A stretch of 64,000 bases of DNA from Deinococcus roseus (GCF_014646895.1 NZ_BMOD01000026.1:1-64000); one strand, 5' to 3'; shown: positions 27,220 through 34,274, counted from the stretch's first letter. Translations and numbers: made by a program. Notes: generated by a model from the letters alone, not told the origin.

Positions 27220-28836
27220 ATGGAACTGTTAAAATTGTTACTTGAGCATTTGACGGGTTTATCGCTTTTCATATTTTCCATAAGTGTTCTTCTTATAGTT
27301 ATTTTTAATAAAAAGTCATTGTCAAAACTTCTTGATAGACTAAGTAGAGTTGGAATTAAGGGAGGAAATACAGAATTTTCTATGGAAACTACTGGGCTAA
27401 CAACTGCAGAGTCGATAGAGGAGAAGTCAGATAAAAATAAGGATTCAAAAAAAGTTCCCGAGATGGAGCCTGAAACTAAAAGAGAGATTGAATCAAATGA
27501 GCATAATAAAATGGTCCCTCAAGATGACGGGATAAAAACTGAGAATCTCAGCGAGATTGATTATTTAATGGATGTAAGAATGAGAATATACCAAAAACTA
27601 GAAGATAAAAAAACTAATGAAGCTGAAGATATATATAAATCTGCAAGACAGAACCTTAAAGATCGTAATGAACTAGATTACAGAAAGCTTGAGGTATTCT
27701 TTATTTATCTAAAGTATATTTTTGGTCATGTTACAAGAGACAAATTAATGGAATTTAGAAATGATCCTTTGCTGGAAAAATATGCTTTGGAACTTAGTGT
27801 TTATGCTGCTAGATATCTAAAAGATGAAATTTCTGCCAGAGATTGCTCTAATGAGATACTATCTAAGTATACCGATAATGATTCAAAAATAGTAGCCTAT
27901 GAAGGCTTAATATTCTTCTATTTGTCTGTAGGAAAAAAAGAAACGGAGGATTATATTGTAAAAATATATCAACAGAATGAAGGAAATACTGAAATACAAT
28001 TAATGCTTTTGGAAAAACTAATAGATATTAATAGAGACAATCATGCCCTTCGTTCATTGTTGAGTGAGAAATATATTAGCTTAAGTGCTTCAAATAGTGA
28101 CCAAATATTTAATGCCGCATACTCTTATTCGAGTCTGGGGCTTAATCTGCTCTCACTGGCACACTATAAGAATCTTATCCTTATTGACGAAAATAATTCT
28201 GGCGCTTTGAACAATCTAGGAGTAGCTTATGAAAGACTTGGTATGAGATACATGAGCAGTATATATTATAAAAAGGCCTCCGAAAATAATAATACTTTGG
28301 GAGCGGCAAATTATGCAAATGGCTTATATTCAATTAGATATCTTGATGAAGCAGAAGAATACTTGAAAGAGCACGTTAAGATTGATAGTTCTCATGAGAA
28401 CGCGTTCAATCTTTTAAAAAATATCAAGACAGAGAAAGATAAAGAAAAAGAAGAGTCGGCAAAATATGACGAAAAAGCTTTAAGATTGAGAAATAGAATT
28501 AAAGTAATTGCTGATCGTAATATAAGCGTTCCATACACAGAAGAAATTTTTGGTAATTGGATTCTGGGTAATACTGAAATAAAGTTCACAAAGTTTGACG
28601 ATAAAATTACTAAATACTCTATAATCACTGATGGTGAAGTTTATAAAGGAGACGTTACAGTTTTATATTCGGTGTTTTACTTGACTATTGGAAATAAAGC
28701 AGGAAATTTTTCTTTACCGGATACTAACATATCAAGTGGAAATATAGTATTTTGTTATGTAGAAAGTATAAATGAGCTTAAAGTGGTGATTATTGATGGT
28801 ATTGAGTTTATTGAAAGATATTTTGTAAGGATCTAA
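27220..28836 (+). CDS. A+T-rich membrane-anchored TPR protein of unknown function
   Basis: 538 residues from ATG 27220, 5 bases after GGAGG. One membrane helix (about 8-30, LTGLSLFIFSISVLLIVIF) is followed by a charged linker (EEKSDKNKDSKK) and a long alpha-helical region with TPR-like repeats (NNLGVAYERLGMRYMSSIYYKKA, YLDEAEEYLKEHVKID). The last ~110 residues (NWILGNTEIKFTKFDDKITKYSIITDGEVY) look like a beta-rich domain. G+C is about one third, against well over half in neighbours, with many AAA, ATA and TTA codons. This is recent foreign DNA. The N-terminal anchor plus TPR tail resembles proteins found near defence or stress genes, but no family is recognised. Confidence 0.8.
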   Translation: MELLKLLLEHLTGLSLFIFSISVLLIVIFNKKSLSKLLDRLSRVGIKGGNTEFSMETTGLTTAESIEEKSDKNKDSKKVPEMEPETKREIESNEHNKMVPQDDGIKTENLSEIDYLMDVRMRIYQKLEDKKTNEAEDIYKSARQNLKDRNELDYRKLEVFFIYLKYIFGHVTRDKLMEFRNDPLLEKYALELSVYAARYLKDEISARDCSNEILSKYTDNDSKIVAYEGLIFFYLSVGKKETEDYIVKIYQQNEGNTEIQLMLLEKLIDINRDNHALRSLLSEKYISLSASNSDQIFNAAYSYSSLGLNLLSLAHYKNLILIDENNSGALNNLGVAYERLGMRYMSSIYYKKASENNNTLGAANYANGLYSIRYLDEAEEYLKEHVKIDSSHENAFNLLKNIKTEKDKEKEESAKYDEKALRLRNRIKVIADRNISVPYTEEIFGNWILGNTEIKFTKFDDKITKYSIITDGEVYKGDVTVLYSVFYLTIGNKAGNFSLPDTNISSGNIVFCYVESINELKVVIIDGIEFIERYFVRI

Positions 28837-28906
28837 TTTATGTAAAAATTGTTGATGCTAGTAGATCATTTAGCAATTGTCTATAAAGAGCGTATAATTA
28901 GATCAC

Positions 28907-29263
28907 CTAGTTTAAAAGAGTGAGTTTTATTTGTGTCATTCGATACTGTATTTCATCAAACTCTCCTAAGCTAAAACCACTCTGAATAGAGCCTTGCTGC
29001 CAACGTCGAACTCGGCGAGACCCTTGCACCAGCTTTTGCAAAATCTGAAACGACAGAAGATCCAGTGTCACTTCACCGTATTTCTGGACCTGATCCCTGA
29101 AGTGCAGGACCAGAACAGTGCCAGCTTCCTGCCCCACCCTCATAACCTCCTTAGTCTGATCCTTGATGTGGTTCAGGCATGTGATGAAACTCCAGGCCAG
29201 TGCATTTGCCTGCTGGGAGGGGAGAACAAGACGGATGTGCTGTTTTTCGGGAAGGATGTGCAT
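28907..29263 (-). CDS. Protein of unknown function
   Basis: 118 residues, soluble, with basic middle (KLVQGSRRVRRWQQ). It starts 8 bases after the stop of the upstream gene (29272-29757), so the two form an operon. Neither is recognised. Base composition is nearer the host average than the A+T-rich gene to the left. Start site has no strong ribosome motif, so the true N-terminus could be shorter. Confidence 0.55.
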   Translation of the reverse strand: MHILPEKQHIRLVLPSQQANALAWSFITCLNHIKDQTKEVMRVGQEAGTVLVLHFRDQVQKYGEVTLDLLSFQILQKLVQGSRRVRRWQQGSIQSGFSLGEFDEIQYRMTQIKLTLLN

Positions 29264-29271
29264 GAAGGTGG

Positions 29272-29757
29272 TTATGGGGATCTGGCCTCCTGGGTGATTT
29301 TCTGTACCCTGCTCTGCAAGAGATTTAGAAGGCTCTGATGTTTGCTGTAACTGAGTGCCAGATTTTCAGAAAGCAGGCTGGCTTCGGAGGAGGACAGCAG
29401 AGCATGATCTAAGGTGTGCTCGATCCAATGGTCAAATGCTTCAGATTGAAGGGCATGTTTCAGAACCAGATCGAACCAGAAACCTCTGGTTCTGGTGTGC
29501 AGCAAAACATCCATCACAGCAGCAAACATCTCAGGCTGATCAATGTGAAACTCCACGAAACCCAGCAGGCGATCATTCAATTCTGGATGGGTGTCAGTTT
29601 GAAGCACTGGCTGCAGTAAGAGCTCCAGATCTTCTGGGGTCAGATCATCCAGATGGTGGCACAATTCTTCGTAGGTTTCCCAGAGCAAGGGATACTGGCT
29701 TTCGTCGTTGTAAAGGTTCAACTGGGTGAGAATCTGGATCAATTCAGGTCTGTCCAT
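29272..29757 (-). CDS. Protein of unknown function, acidic and helical
   Basis: 161 residues, rich in Leu, Glu and Asp (HHLDDLTPEDLELLLQPVLQTD), predicted all-helical, no signal or membrane segment. Such compact acidic helical proteins include many immunity or antitoxin-like proteins, but there is no specific match. It is the first gene of a two-gene unit with 28907-29263. A copy of the promoter-hairpin element lies upstream, pointing the other way. Confidence 0.6.
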   Translation of the reverse strand: MDRPELIQILTQLNLYNDESQYPLLWETYEELCHHLDDLTPEDLELLLQPVLQTDTHPELNDRLLGFVEFHIDQPEMFAAVMDVLLHTRTRGFWFDLVLKHALQSEAFDHWIEHTLDHALLSSSEASLLSENLALSYSKHQSLLNLLQSRVQKITQEARSP

Positions 29758-29786
29758 GCGCTCTTTTCACCTTACCGTACAGGATG

Positions 29787-29895
29787 GCTGTGGTTATGCT
29801 TGACGAATAATGCATAACGGTATACACTGTTTATATCAGTCGCCCATAGAGGCGAATTTTTTGTTTTGGCCCTTAGCGTGTGCTGGGGGTTCTTT
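29787..29895 (+). repeat. Promoter-hairpin element, copy 1
   Basis: TTGACG (29800-29805), 17 bases, TACACT (29823-29828), then TCGCC (29840-29844) pairing with GGCGA (29851-29855) and a T-run (ATTTTTTGTTTTGG). A second, non-conserved hairpin (CCCTTAGC with GCTGGGGG) and T-run follow. Conservation with copies 2 and 4 starts upstream at CTGTGGTTAT or CTGGTTAT. A transcript would be about 28 or 75 bases long and has no open frame. Confidence 0.8.
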
Positions 29896-29936
29896 TTATG
29901 GATTGGAGCCCCAGAGGTCACAAATCAAACCTGAGA

Positions 29937-30431
29937 TCAGGACTCAAAATCAATCTTGACCAGTGCCCCCAGCGCCTCAACAGGAGCTTGCAAGGGATTC
30001 TCTGGGTTCAGAATCCAGTGTTCCCCATTGATCAGATACACCAGCAATCCCTCTTTTTTCTCCGGGTCAATCCAGAGCGTGGGCCTGGAAGCAGGGGAGA
30101 GCTGAAGATCTCCTCGTGTCGTTTTTTTGATCTTGATTTGCTGGAGTTTTCGCTCTGGCCCTTCAGAAGTCCCCTGAGGCTCTGCCCGAACCACCTGCAC
30201 AAACAGGTCAGGATTAATCTGCTCAATCTCTTCTGGAGACAGCCCCAGATATTGGGCCAGCGACATAAAGTGTTTGCTGCGCCCAGGATTCACCTTGCCA
30301 TTCTCAATGCTGCTCAGATAGGGCGCATGGGGAATGGTGGTGTTGTCCAGAACTTTTTCTGCGGTCAGGCCCAGGCTCTGGCGTTTTTTCTTGAGAAAGG
30401 CTCCAGCTTCTTTTGGGGTCAGTGTTGTCAT
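29937..30431 (-). CDS. XRE-family HTH regulator with S24-like C-terminal domain
   Basis: 164 residues. The N-terminal part (FLKKKRQSLGLTAEKVLDNTTIPHAPYLSSIENGKVNPGRSKHF) is a Cro/CI-type helix-turn-helix. The C-terminal part contains GDLQL, LLVYLINGEHWILNPENP and ALGALVKIDF, nearly the same as in the regulator at 30820-31353. The NPENP and final GxxVKI pattern recalls the end of LexA/CI peptidase domains, but the catalytic Ser-Lys pair is not evident, so it may be a non-cleaving dimer or sensor module (inference). It is divergent from the HTH gene at 30566, with an inverted repeat between them. Confidence 0.8.
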   Translation of the reverse strand: MTTLTPKEAGAFLKKKRQSLGLTAEKVLDNTTIPHAPYLSSIENGKVNPGRSKHFMSLAQYLGLSPEEIEQINPDLFVQVVRAEPQGTSEGPERKLQQIKIKKTTRGDLQLSPASRPTLWIDPEKKEGLLVYLINGEHWILNPENPLQAPVEALGALVKIDFES

Positions 30432-30472
30432 GGGGTCTCAGATGGTTGGAGATACAGGTTTACCATATCCCT

Positions 30473-30494
30473 TAGTTATCATTTATCCTAACTA
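30473..30494. promoter_or_regulatory. Inverted repeat, likely operator
   Basis: TAGTTA (30473-30478) and TAACTA (30489-30494) form a dyad between divergent HTH genes in an A+T-rich stretch. A second small palindrome, GTAAATTTTAC, lies about 15 bases before the start at 30566. Either could bind the neighbouring regulators. Confidence 0.5.
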
Positions 30495-30565
30495 GTGATT
30501 TTCCTGACCGAAATCCTAGATAATATTCTTATTATTAAAGATAATATATATGGTAAATTTTACTT

Positions 30566-30808
30566 ATGAAGGGGATAGGCCATGCAATCCGCTCTCGCAG
30601 ACAGCATTTGAACATCTCTCAGGAAGAACTGGCAGAGCTTTCAGGAATCCAGAAATCAGACATCAGCACCATCGAAAATGGACGCAGGGAAAACATCACC
30701 CTCAAGACCCTGGAAGCTTTTTCTGTTGCTCTTCAGTGCCGTCCTTCAGAGTTACTGGAAATGATAAGTTCTGATCTTCAAACCTCTGGTACAGAAGAAA
30801 CCCCATGA
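30566..30808 (+). CDS. Small XRE-family HTH protein
   Basis: 80 residues, nearly all helix-turn-helix: IGHAIRSRRQHLNISQEELAELSGIQKSDISTIENGRRENITLKTLEAFSVALQCRPSELL. Such single-domain proteins are common as phage or plasmid repressors and as antitoxins. No toxin partner overlaps it; the next gene ends 11 bases away in the opposite direction. ATG 30566 has no clear ribosome site. Confidence 0.85.
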   Translation: MKGIGHAIRSRRQHLNISQEELAELSGIQKSDISTIENGRRENITLKTLEAFSVALQCRPSELLEMISSDLQTSGTEETP

Positions 30809-30819
30809 AAGGCATCCTG

Positions 30820-31353
30820 CTAAACCTGGGACCCTTTTCTCCCGAATTCCACCTTCACCACAGACCCCAGGGCTTCCTGCTCAGGACGTATGGGGTTGTC
30901 CGGGCTGATGGTCCAGTGTTCTCCGTTGATCTGGTACACCAGCATCCCTGTGGTGCTCCCTGGCTCAATCCAGATTTCTGCCTGCATGGCAGCGGTGAGC
31001 ACCAGATCCCCCCTCAGGCTCTGCACCCCTTCCAGCCGTTGCAGGCTGCGCGTTTCAGCCCCCTGGTCCAGCAAGGGCACCTGCCCGATGGACACCCCAA
31101 TGCGTTCTTCAAACGCCTTCCCGTTCAGTTTCAGCAGGTAGGCCAGCGTGCGAAGTTTGGGCCGCACAGAGCGGTCAATCTCTGTTCCAGTGCGGTCTTT
31201 TTCCAGCCGGGACAGCCACTGCTGGCTGAACGCTTCAAAGTGCTCTGGAAGGTCCTTTGCCAGTTTTGCAGAGGCCCTGGCGGCTGCGGTCTGTTTGGGG
31301 TACCCGGCCATTTCACGGCATTCGGTGAGGGCAACTCCGTATTTCGTGTGCAT
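30820..31353 (-). CDS. HTH regulator with S24-like C-terminal domain (paralogue)
   Basis: 177 residues. The N-terminal helix-turn-helix is divergent (QQWLSRLEKDRTGTEIDRSVRPKLRTLAYLLKLNGKAFEERIGV). The C-terminal part GDLVL, MLVYQINGEHWTISPDNP and ALGSVVKVEF aligns residue by residue with the regulator at 29937-30431. It reads away from the HTH/membrane gene pair at 31455, with the dyad TACTGATATGTCAGTA between them. The repeated layout (regulator with this C-terminal domain, divergent small HTH) suggests two copies of one regulatory module. Confidence 0.78.
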   Translation of the reverse strand: MHTKYGVALTECREMAGYPKQTAAARASAKLAKDLPEHFEAFSQQWLSRLEKDRTGTEIDRSVRPKLRTLAYLLKLNGKAFEERIGVSIGQVPLLDQGAETRSLQRLEGVQSLRGDLVLTAAMQAEIWIEPGSTTGMLVYQINGEHWTISPDNPIRPEQEALGSVVKVEFGRKGSQV

Positions 31354-31370
31354 GAGGCATCCTGAGGGGG

Positions 31371-31386
31371 TACTGATATGTCAGTA
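31371..31386. promoter_or_regulatory. Inverted repeat, likely operator
   Basis: TACTGATATGTCAGTA has perfect 6-base arms around TATG. It lies 18 bases before the regulator start at 31353 and about 70 before the divergent gene. Confidence 0.5.
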
Positions 31387-31454
31387 GGATTCTACTTTGC
31401 ACCCATCACATAAGGGATATCACCATTACGTTGGTAAATCTGGGAGGTTAAGCT

Positions 31455-31676
31455 GTGACCATGAACAGAGAAGATCTGGCAGGTGTGCTGCGTGATGCCC
31501 TGGTTCAGAAGGGCTGGAGCATTGCAGATCTCGCCAAAAATTCAGGCGTATCGTATGAATCTGCGCGTCGGGCTTTGAAAGGCATCGGGTCCATAGAACT
31601 TGAAACAGTTACCAAACTGTTGGTAGCCATCAACAAGAATCTGGAAATCTCTGAAGGAGACTCAAATGGCTTTTGA
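31455..31676 (+). CDS. Small HTH protein
   Basis: 73 residues. MNREDLAGVLRDALVQKGWSIADLAKNSGVSYESARRALKGIGSIELETVTKLLVAI is a lambda-repressor-like helix-turn-helix. GTG 31455 is chosen because GGGAGG ends 7 bases before it; an ATG two codons later is possible. It overlaps the next gene by 11 bases and is therefore translationally coupled to it. Confidence 0.8.
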   Translation: MTMNREDLAGVLRDALVQKGWSIADLAKNSGVSYESARRALKGIGSIELETVTKLLVAINKNLEISEGDSNGF

Positions 31677-31977
31677 AATCACGATCACTGTGCTGGTGCT
31701 TCTGGGGTCCTTCGTTGCTGCATGTGTCTTCTGGCTTTGCACCCTCCATCCTGAAGAACTGGTTGGCGTTCAGACCATTTATCAGGACCAGGAATGGAGG
31801 GTCTATGGATTGCAACGGGATGGAGAGCGGCTCCTGATCGATGCCTTCCCCACAGAAACCCAGGCACTGGCATGTGCCCTCAAAATCGCCTCCAGACACC
31901 ACGCCATAGAGCACATGCAGCAGGTGTCTTTTGACAGGCTTGGGGTGCAACTGGATTTGCCAGAGGTCAAGCGTTAA
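31666..31977 (+). CDS. Small membrane-anchored protein of unknown function
   Basis: 103 residues. ATG 31666 follows TGAAGGAGA. One N-terminal membrane helix (ITVLVLLGSFVAACVFWL) is followed by a soluble ~75-residue domain (EWRVYGLQRDGERLLIDAFPTETQALACALKIASRHH). It overlaps the HTH gene by 11 bases. A DNA-binding protein coupled to a small membrane protein may act as a signal pair (inference). A promoter-hairpin element follows 30 bases after its stop. Confidence 0.7.
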   Translation: MAFEITITVLVLLGSFVAACVFWLCTLHPEELVGVQTIYQDQEWRVYGLQRDGERLLIDAFPTETQALACALKIASRHHAIEHMQQVSFDRLGVQLDLPEVKR

Positions 31978-31992
31978 GAATCAGGCAGGACA

Positions 31993-32100
31993 TGCTGTGG
32001 TTATCCTTGACGAATAATGCATATTGGTATACACTATTTATATCAGTCGCCCACAGAGGCGAATTTTTTGTTTTGGCCCCTGGCATGTGCCGGGGGTTTC
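31993..32100 (+). repeat. Promoter-hairpin element, copy 2
   Basis: TTGACG (32007-32012), 17 bases, TACACT (32030-32035), TCGCC (32047-32051) with GGCGA (32058-32062), ATTTTTTGTTTTGG, and a second hairpin CCCCTGGC with GCCGGGGG followed by TTTCGTCTT. Upstream CTGTGGTTATCC is shared with copy 1. Confidence 0.85.
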
Positions 32101-32202
32101 GTCTTGTGTAAACCTGCCTGTCTCTGAGGGGTTATGACCTGTCACACTTTGCAATTTTGCTCTAAACTGTGACAGAAGGAAAATCATATTCTGGAAGGAG
32201 AA

Positions 32203-33171
32203 ATGCAAGAACCACTGAAAAAGCACTGTGACAAAATCCAGAGCCTCAAAGACAGGTTGGAAACCCTGGGAGGGGTGCCCAACACTGTTGTACACAACAA
32301 CGAGTGGCTTTACATGCTCCATGAGGAGACCCGTCACAGCCTTTCCATAGAAGGGTACTTCGCGACAGAACAGGAACTGAAATTGATTCTTTCAGGCAGA
32401 AAGACCCAGCCTGAAATCCTCAATTACTTTCGCATTGCCCAGAGCATGTATGACCTTGGGCTGCAATACCACCAGGAACAAGGCTTGCACATCGATCTGG
32501 CGACCATCCGCCACATCCACAGTGAGCTTTTTCGAGAGATCACCCAGGACCGGGGACAGTTCCGTCAGGGAAAGATCAGCATTCTGGGAGCCAGGGTGCG
32601 TCCTCCAGAGTTTGATGTCGAGGAGTACGTCAGGGTGTTTGTACAGGTGACAAAACAGCTTCTGGAACAGGAACCCCTGGTTCTGGCGCTTGCCAAATCC
32701 CATGCCCTCTTTGAGAGCATCCATCCGTTCAGAGATGGCAATGGCAGAACAGGACGCATTGTGCTGAATTATCTGGCGGTGTCAAAGGGTTTGCCGCCTT
32801 TGATCATCAAAGGAACAGAACAGATCCAGAGAGACACGTACTACCATGCTCTGGAAGCAGCAGATGCAGGTTTGCATGCTGGATTTCCAGCACCTTCCAG
32901 ACAGAACCTCCTGCAGGCTCTGAACCAGGGCAACTGGGAACCTCTGGTGGCCCTGTTCACAGCGTCCCTGACCCCACAGATGCACACTTTGCTGGCTCTG
33001 GCTGTGGAAACAAAAGAGCCACTGCTGCCCTTTTCAGAGCTGAGCAAGGTGCTGGAGGTCAAAGAAAGCACCCTGCGCAAATGGGTGGAACGGGACCAGC
33101 TGGTTGCGATCAAACGCGGAAAGCGCTGGTACAGCCATCCACTGTTGATGGGTATGGGTGATAAGACTTGA
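32203..33171 (+). CDS. Fic-domain protein with autoinhibitory motif and C-terminal HTH
   Basis: 322 residues from ATG 32203 after GAAGGAG. The Fic core motif HPFRDGNGRTGR is at 174-185, complete with His and the anion-binding GNGRTGR, so AMP transfer to a target protein is likely. SLSIEG at 46-51 fits the SxxxEG inhibitory helix of class II (in-cis) Fic proteins. The C-terminal ~60 residues (FSELSKVLEVKESTLRKWVERDQLVAIKRGKRWY) form an excisionase/MerR-like helix-turn-helix. The stop codon lies inside the TTGACG of the next repeat element, so gene and element are fused end to end. Confidence 0.9.
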   Translation: MQEPLKKHCDKIQSLKDRLETLGGVPNTVVHNNEWLYMLHEETRHSLSIEGYFATEQELKLILSGRKTQPEILNYFRIAQSMYDLGLQYHQEQGLHIDLATIRHIHSELFREITQDRGQFRQGKISILGARVRPPEFDVEEYVRVFVQVTKQLLEQEPLVLALAKSHALFESIHPFRDGNGRTGRIVLNYLAVSKGLPPLIIKGTEQIQRDTYYHALEAADAGLHAGFPAPSRQNLLQALNQGNWEPLVALFTASLTPQMHTLLALAVETKEPLLPFSELSKVLEVKESTLRKWVERDQLVAIKRGKRWYSHPLLMGMGDKT

Positions 33172-33285
33172 CGAATAATGCATACTGGTATACAATATTT
33201 ATATCAATCGGCGAAAAGCCGAATTTTTTGTTTTGGTCCCAGAGCAGGCTGCCCGTGCGTGGTCTGCTTTTTGTTTTTCCTGCTA
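33168..33285 (+). repeat. Promoter-hairpin element, copy 3
   Basis: TTGACG (33168-33173), 17 bases, TACAAT (33191-33196), TCGGC (33208-33212) with GCCGA (33218-33222), ATTTTTTGTTTTGG. The hairpin bases differ from the other copies but still pair, a compensated change that shows the hairpin matters. A second hairpin AGCAGGC with GTCTGCT and TTTTTG follows. Confidence 0.85.
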
Positions 33286-33375
33286 GACTGGTCTCACATG
33301 CAGAAACGAATACCTGCAACCCACTGAACACCAACCCGAAATCTCGGGTGGTTCAGTGTTGCTCCCTTTGGCTAC

Positions 33376-33451
33376 CGAACTGTAGCTCAATGGTGAGAGC
33401 GTCCGTCTTATAAGCGGATGGTTGCGGGTTCAAGTCCCGCCAGTTCGACCA
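33376..33451 (+). tRNA. tRNA-Ile (anticodon TAT)
   Basis: Full 76-base cloverleaf: acceptor CGAACTG with CAGTTCG, D arm GCTC/GAGC, anticodon stem TCCGT/GCGGA around CTTATAA, T arm GCGGG TTCAAGT CCCGC, then A and encoded CCA. TAT reads ATA, which most bacteria read with a lysidine-modified CAT tRNA instead. The C1-G72 first pair is unusual for Ile. It stands alone on the plus strand between repeat copies 3 and 4. Confidence 0.85.
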
Positions 33452-33501
33452 GATCTCATGCATCCCGGAGCCAAACTCTGGGATGTTTTGTTTCTGGTGG
33501 G

Positions 33502-33617
33502 CATGCCCTGGTTATGGTTGACGAATAATGCATACCGGTATACAATGTATTTATCAGTCGCCCACAGAGGCGAATTTTTTGTTTTGGCCTCCTGCCCTCA
33601 GAGCAGGAGGTTTTTTC
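33502..33617 (+). repeat. Promoter-hairpin element, copy 4
   Basis: TTGACG (33518-33523), 17 bases, TACAAT (33541-33546), TCGCC (33558-33562) with GGCGA (33569-33573), ATTTTTTGTTTTGG. The second hairpin, CCTCCTGC (33588-33595) with GCAGGAGG (33603-33610) and TTTTTT, is a textbook terminator. Confidence 0.88.
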
Positions 33618-33652
33618 TGCACAAAAACACCCGGCCAGAAGCCGGGGCAGGT

Positions 33653-33767
33653 TGGTACACCCAGGCAGATTCGAACTGCCGTACACCAGGAGAAAGCTGG
33701 TGGTCCTGACCGCTGTCTTGGTCAGAACGGCACCCAGAATGGGGCCTGACCGCTAGACGATGGGTGC
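33653..33767 (-). pseudogene. tRNA-Glu-like gene (TTC) interrupted by a 40-base duplication-insertion
   Basis: Minus-strand reading gives acceptor GCACCCA, TC, GTCT AGCGGTCAGG, then 30 extra bases, AGCGGTCAGG again, AC, anticodon stem ACCAG/CTGGT around CTTTCTC (anticodon TTC), T arm GGCAG TTCGAAT CTGCC, TGGGTGT, A, CCA. Removing one 40-base unit (the copies of AGCGGTCAGG lie at 33745-33754 and 33705-33714) leaves a normal 75-base tRNA-Glu. The insert itself folds: TGGGTGC in it can pair with the 5' acceptor strand, and GTTCTGACC with GGTCAGGAC. A U at position 37 and a G1-U72 pair are also abnormal. It is either dead or spliced in an unknown way. Confidence 0.75.
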
Positions 33768-33790
33768 ATGCTGCATGTGCAATGAAAAAA

Positions 33791-33867
33791 TGGTGATCCG
33801 GGAGGGATTCGAACCCCCGACCCCACGGTTCGTAGCCGTGTGCTCTGTCCAACTGAGCCACCAGATC
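33791..33867 (-). tRNA. tRNA-Arg (anticodon ACG)
   Basis: 77 bases with encoded CCA. Acceptor GATCTGG/CCGGATC, D arm GCTC/GAGC, anticodon stem CACGG/CCGTG around CTACGAA, T arm GGGGG TTCGAAT CCCTC. ACG is normally edited to ICG and reads CGU, CGC and CGA. Confidence 0.95.
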
Positions 33868-33884
33868 AAACAAAATGTGGTTTT

Positions 33885-33973
33885 TGGCGGAAGGCAGAGG
33901 ACTCGAACCCCACACCTTTTGGGTGACCCTGTTTTCAAGACAGGTCGCGGACCACTCCGCTGCTTTACCTTCC
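33885..33973 (-). tRNA. tRNA-Ser (anticodon TGA), unusual D region
   Basis: 89 bases with a long variable arm (CACC/GGTG), anticodon stem CCTGT/ACAGG around CTTGAAA, acceptor GGAAGGT/GCCTTCC, G73 and CCA. The stretch between acceptor and D stem is six bases (AAAGCA) if GCGG/CCGC is the D stem, instead of two, and the T stem has one T-T mismatch. It may still work, but departs from the standard serine tRNA. Confidence 0.85.
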
Positions 33974-34080
33974 ACACAGATTTTGCTTTGAAGGAAATAA
34001 AGGACTTCGGACCTTATCCGAAAGTGAACTGCAGAAAGATCAATACAGTCAGGACAGGCTACAAACCGTTCTACTGCCTT

Positions 34081-34187
34081 TAGCTCTCGGCCCTCGGCTC
34101 TGGGCTCTCAGCCTTTTACCTTTTACCTTCTGCCTTCTGCCTTCAGCTTTGATGCACTCGGCCCTCGGCTCTGTGCCCTCGGCCTTC
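34081..34187. repeat. Degenerate heptamer repeat array
   Basis: Period-7 units such as CGGCCCT, CGGCTCT, GGGCTCT, CAGCCTT, TTACCTT (twice), CTGCCTT (twice), CAGCTTT, then more CGGCCCT-type units. It fills the gap before the Leu tRNA. The same period appears at 26447 and 39626. This resembles the short tandem heptamer repeats described in cyanobacteria. Confidence 0.8.
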
Positions 34188-34188
34188 A

Positions 34189-34274
34189 TGGTGCGAGAAG
34201 GGGGACTTGAACCCCCACACCTCTCGGCTCTGGCTTCTGAGACCAGCGTGTCTACCGGATTCCACCATCCTCGC
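34189..34274 (-). tRNA. tRNA-Leu (anticodon CAG)
   Basis: 86 bases with CCA. Acceptor GCGAGGA/TTCTCGC, D region GTGGAATCCGGTAGACAC typical of leucine tRNAs, anticodon stem CTGGT/GCCAG around CTCAGAA, long variable arm, T arm GGGGG TTCAAGT CCCCC. Confidence 0.95.

Noticed and set aside
34081..34187. CRISPR array
   Set aside because: The repeats are degenerate 7-bp units without spacers; no cas genes occur in the window.
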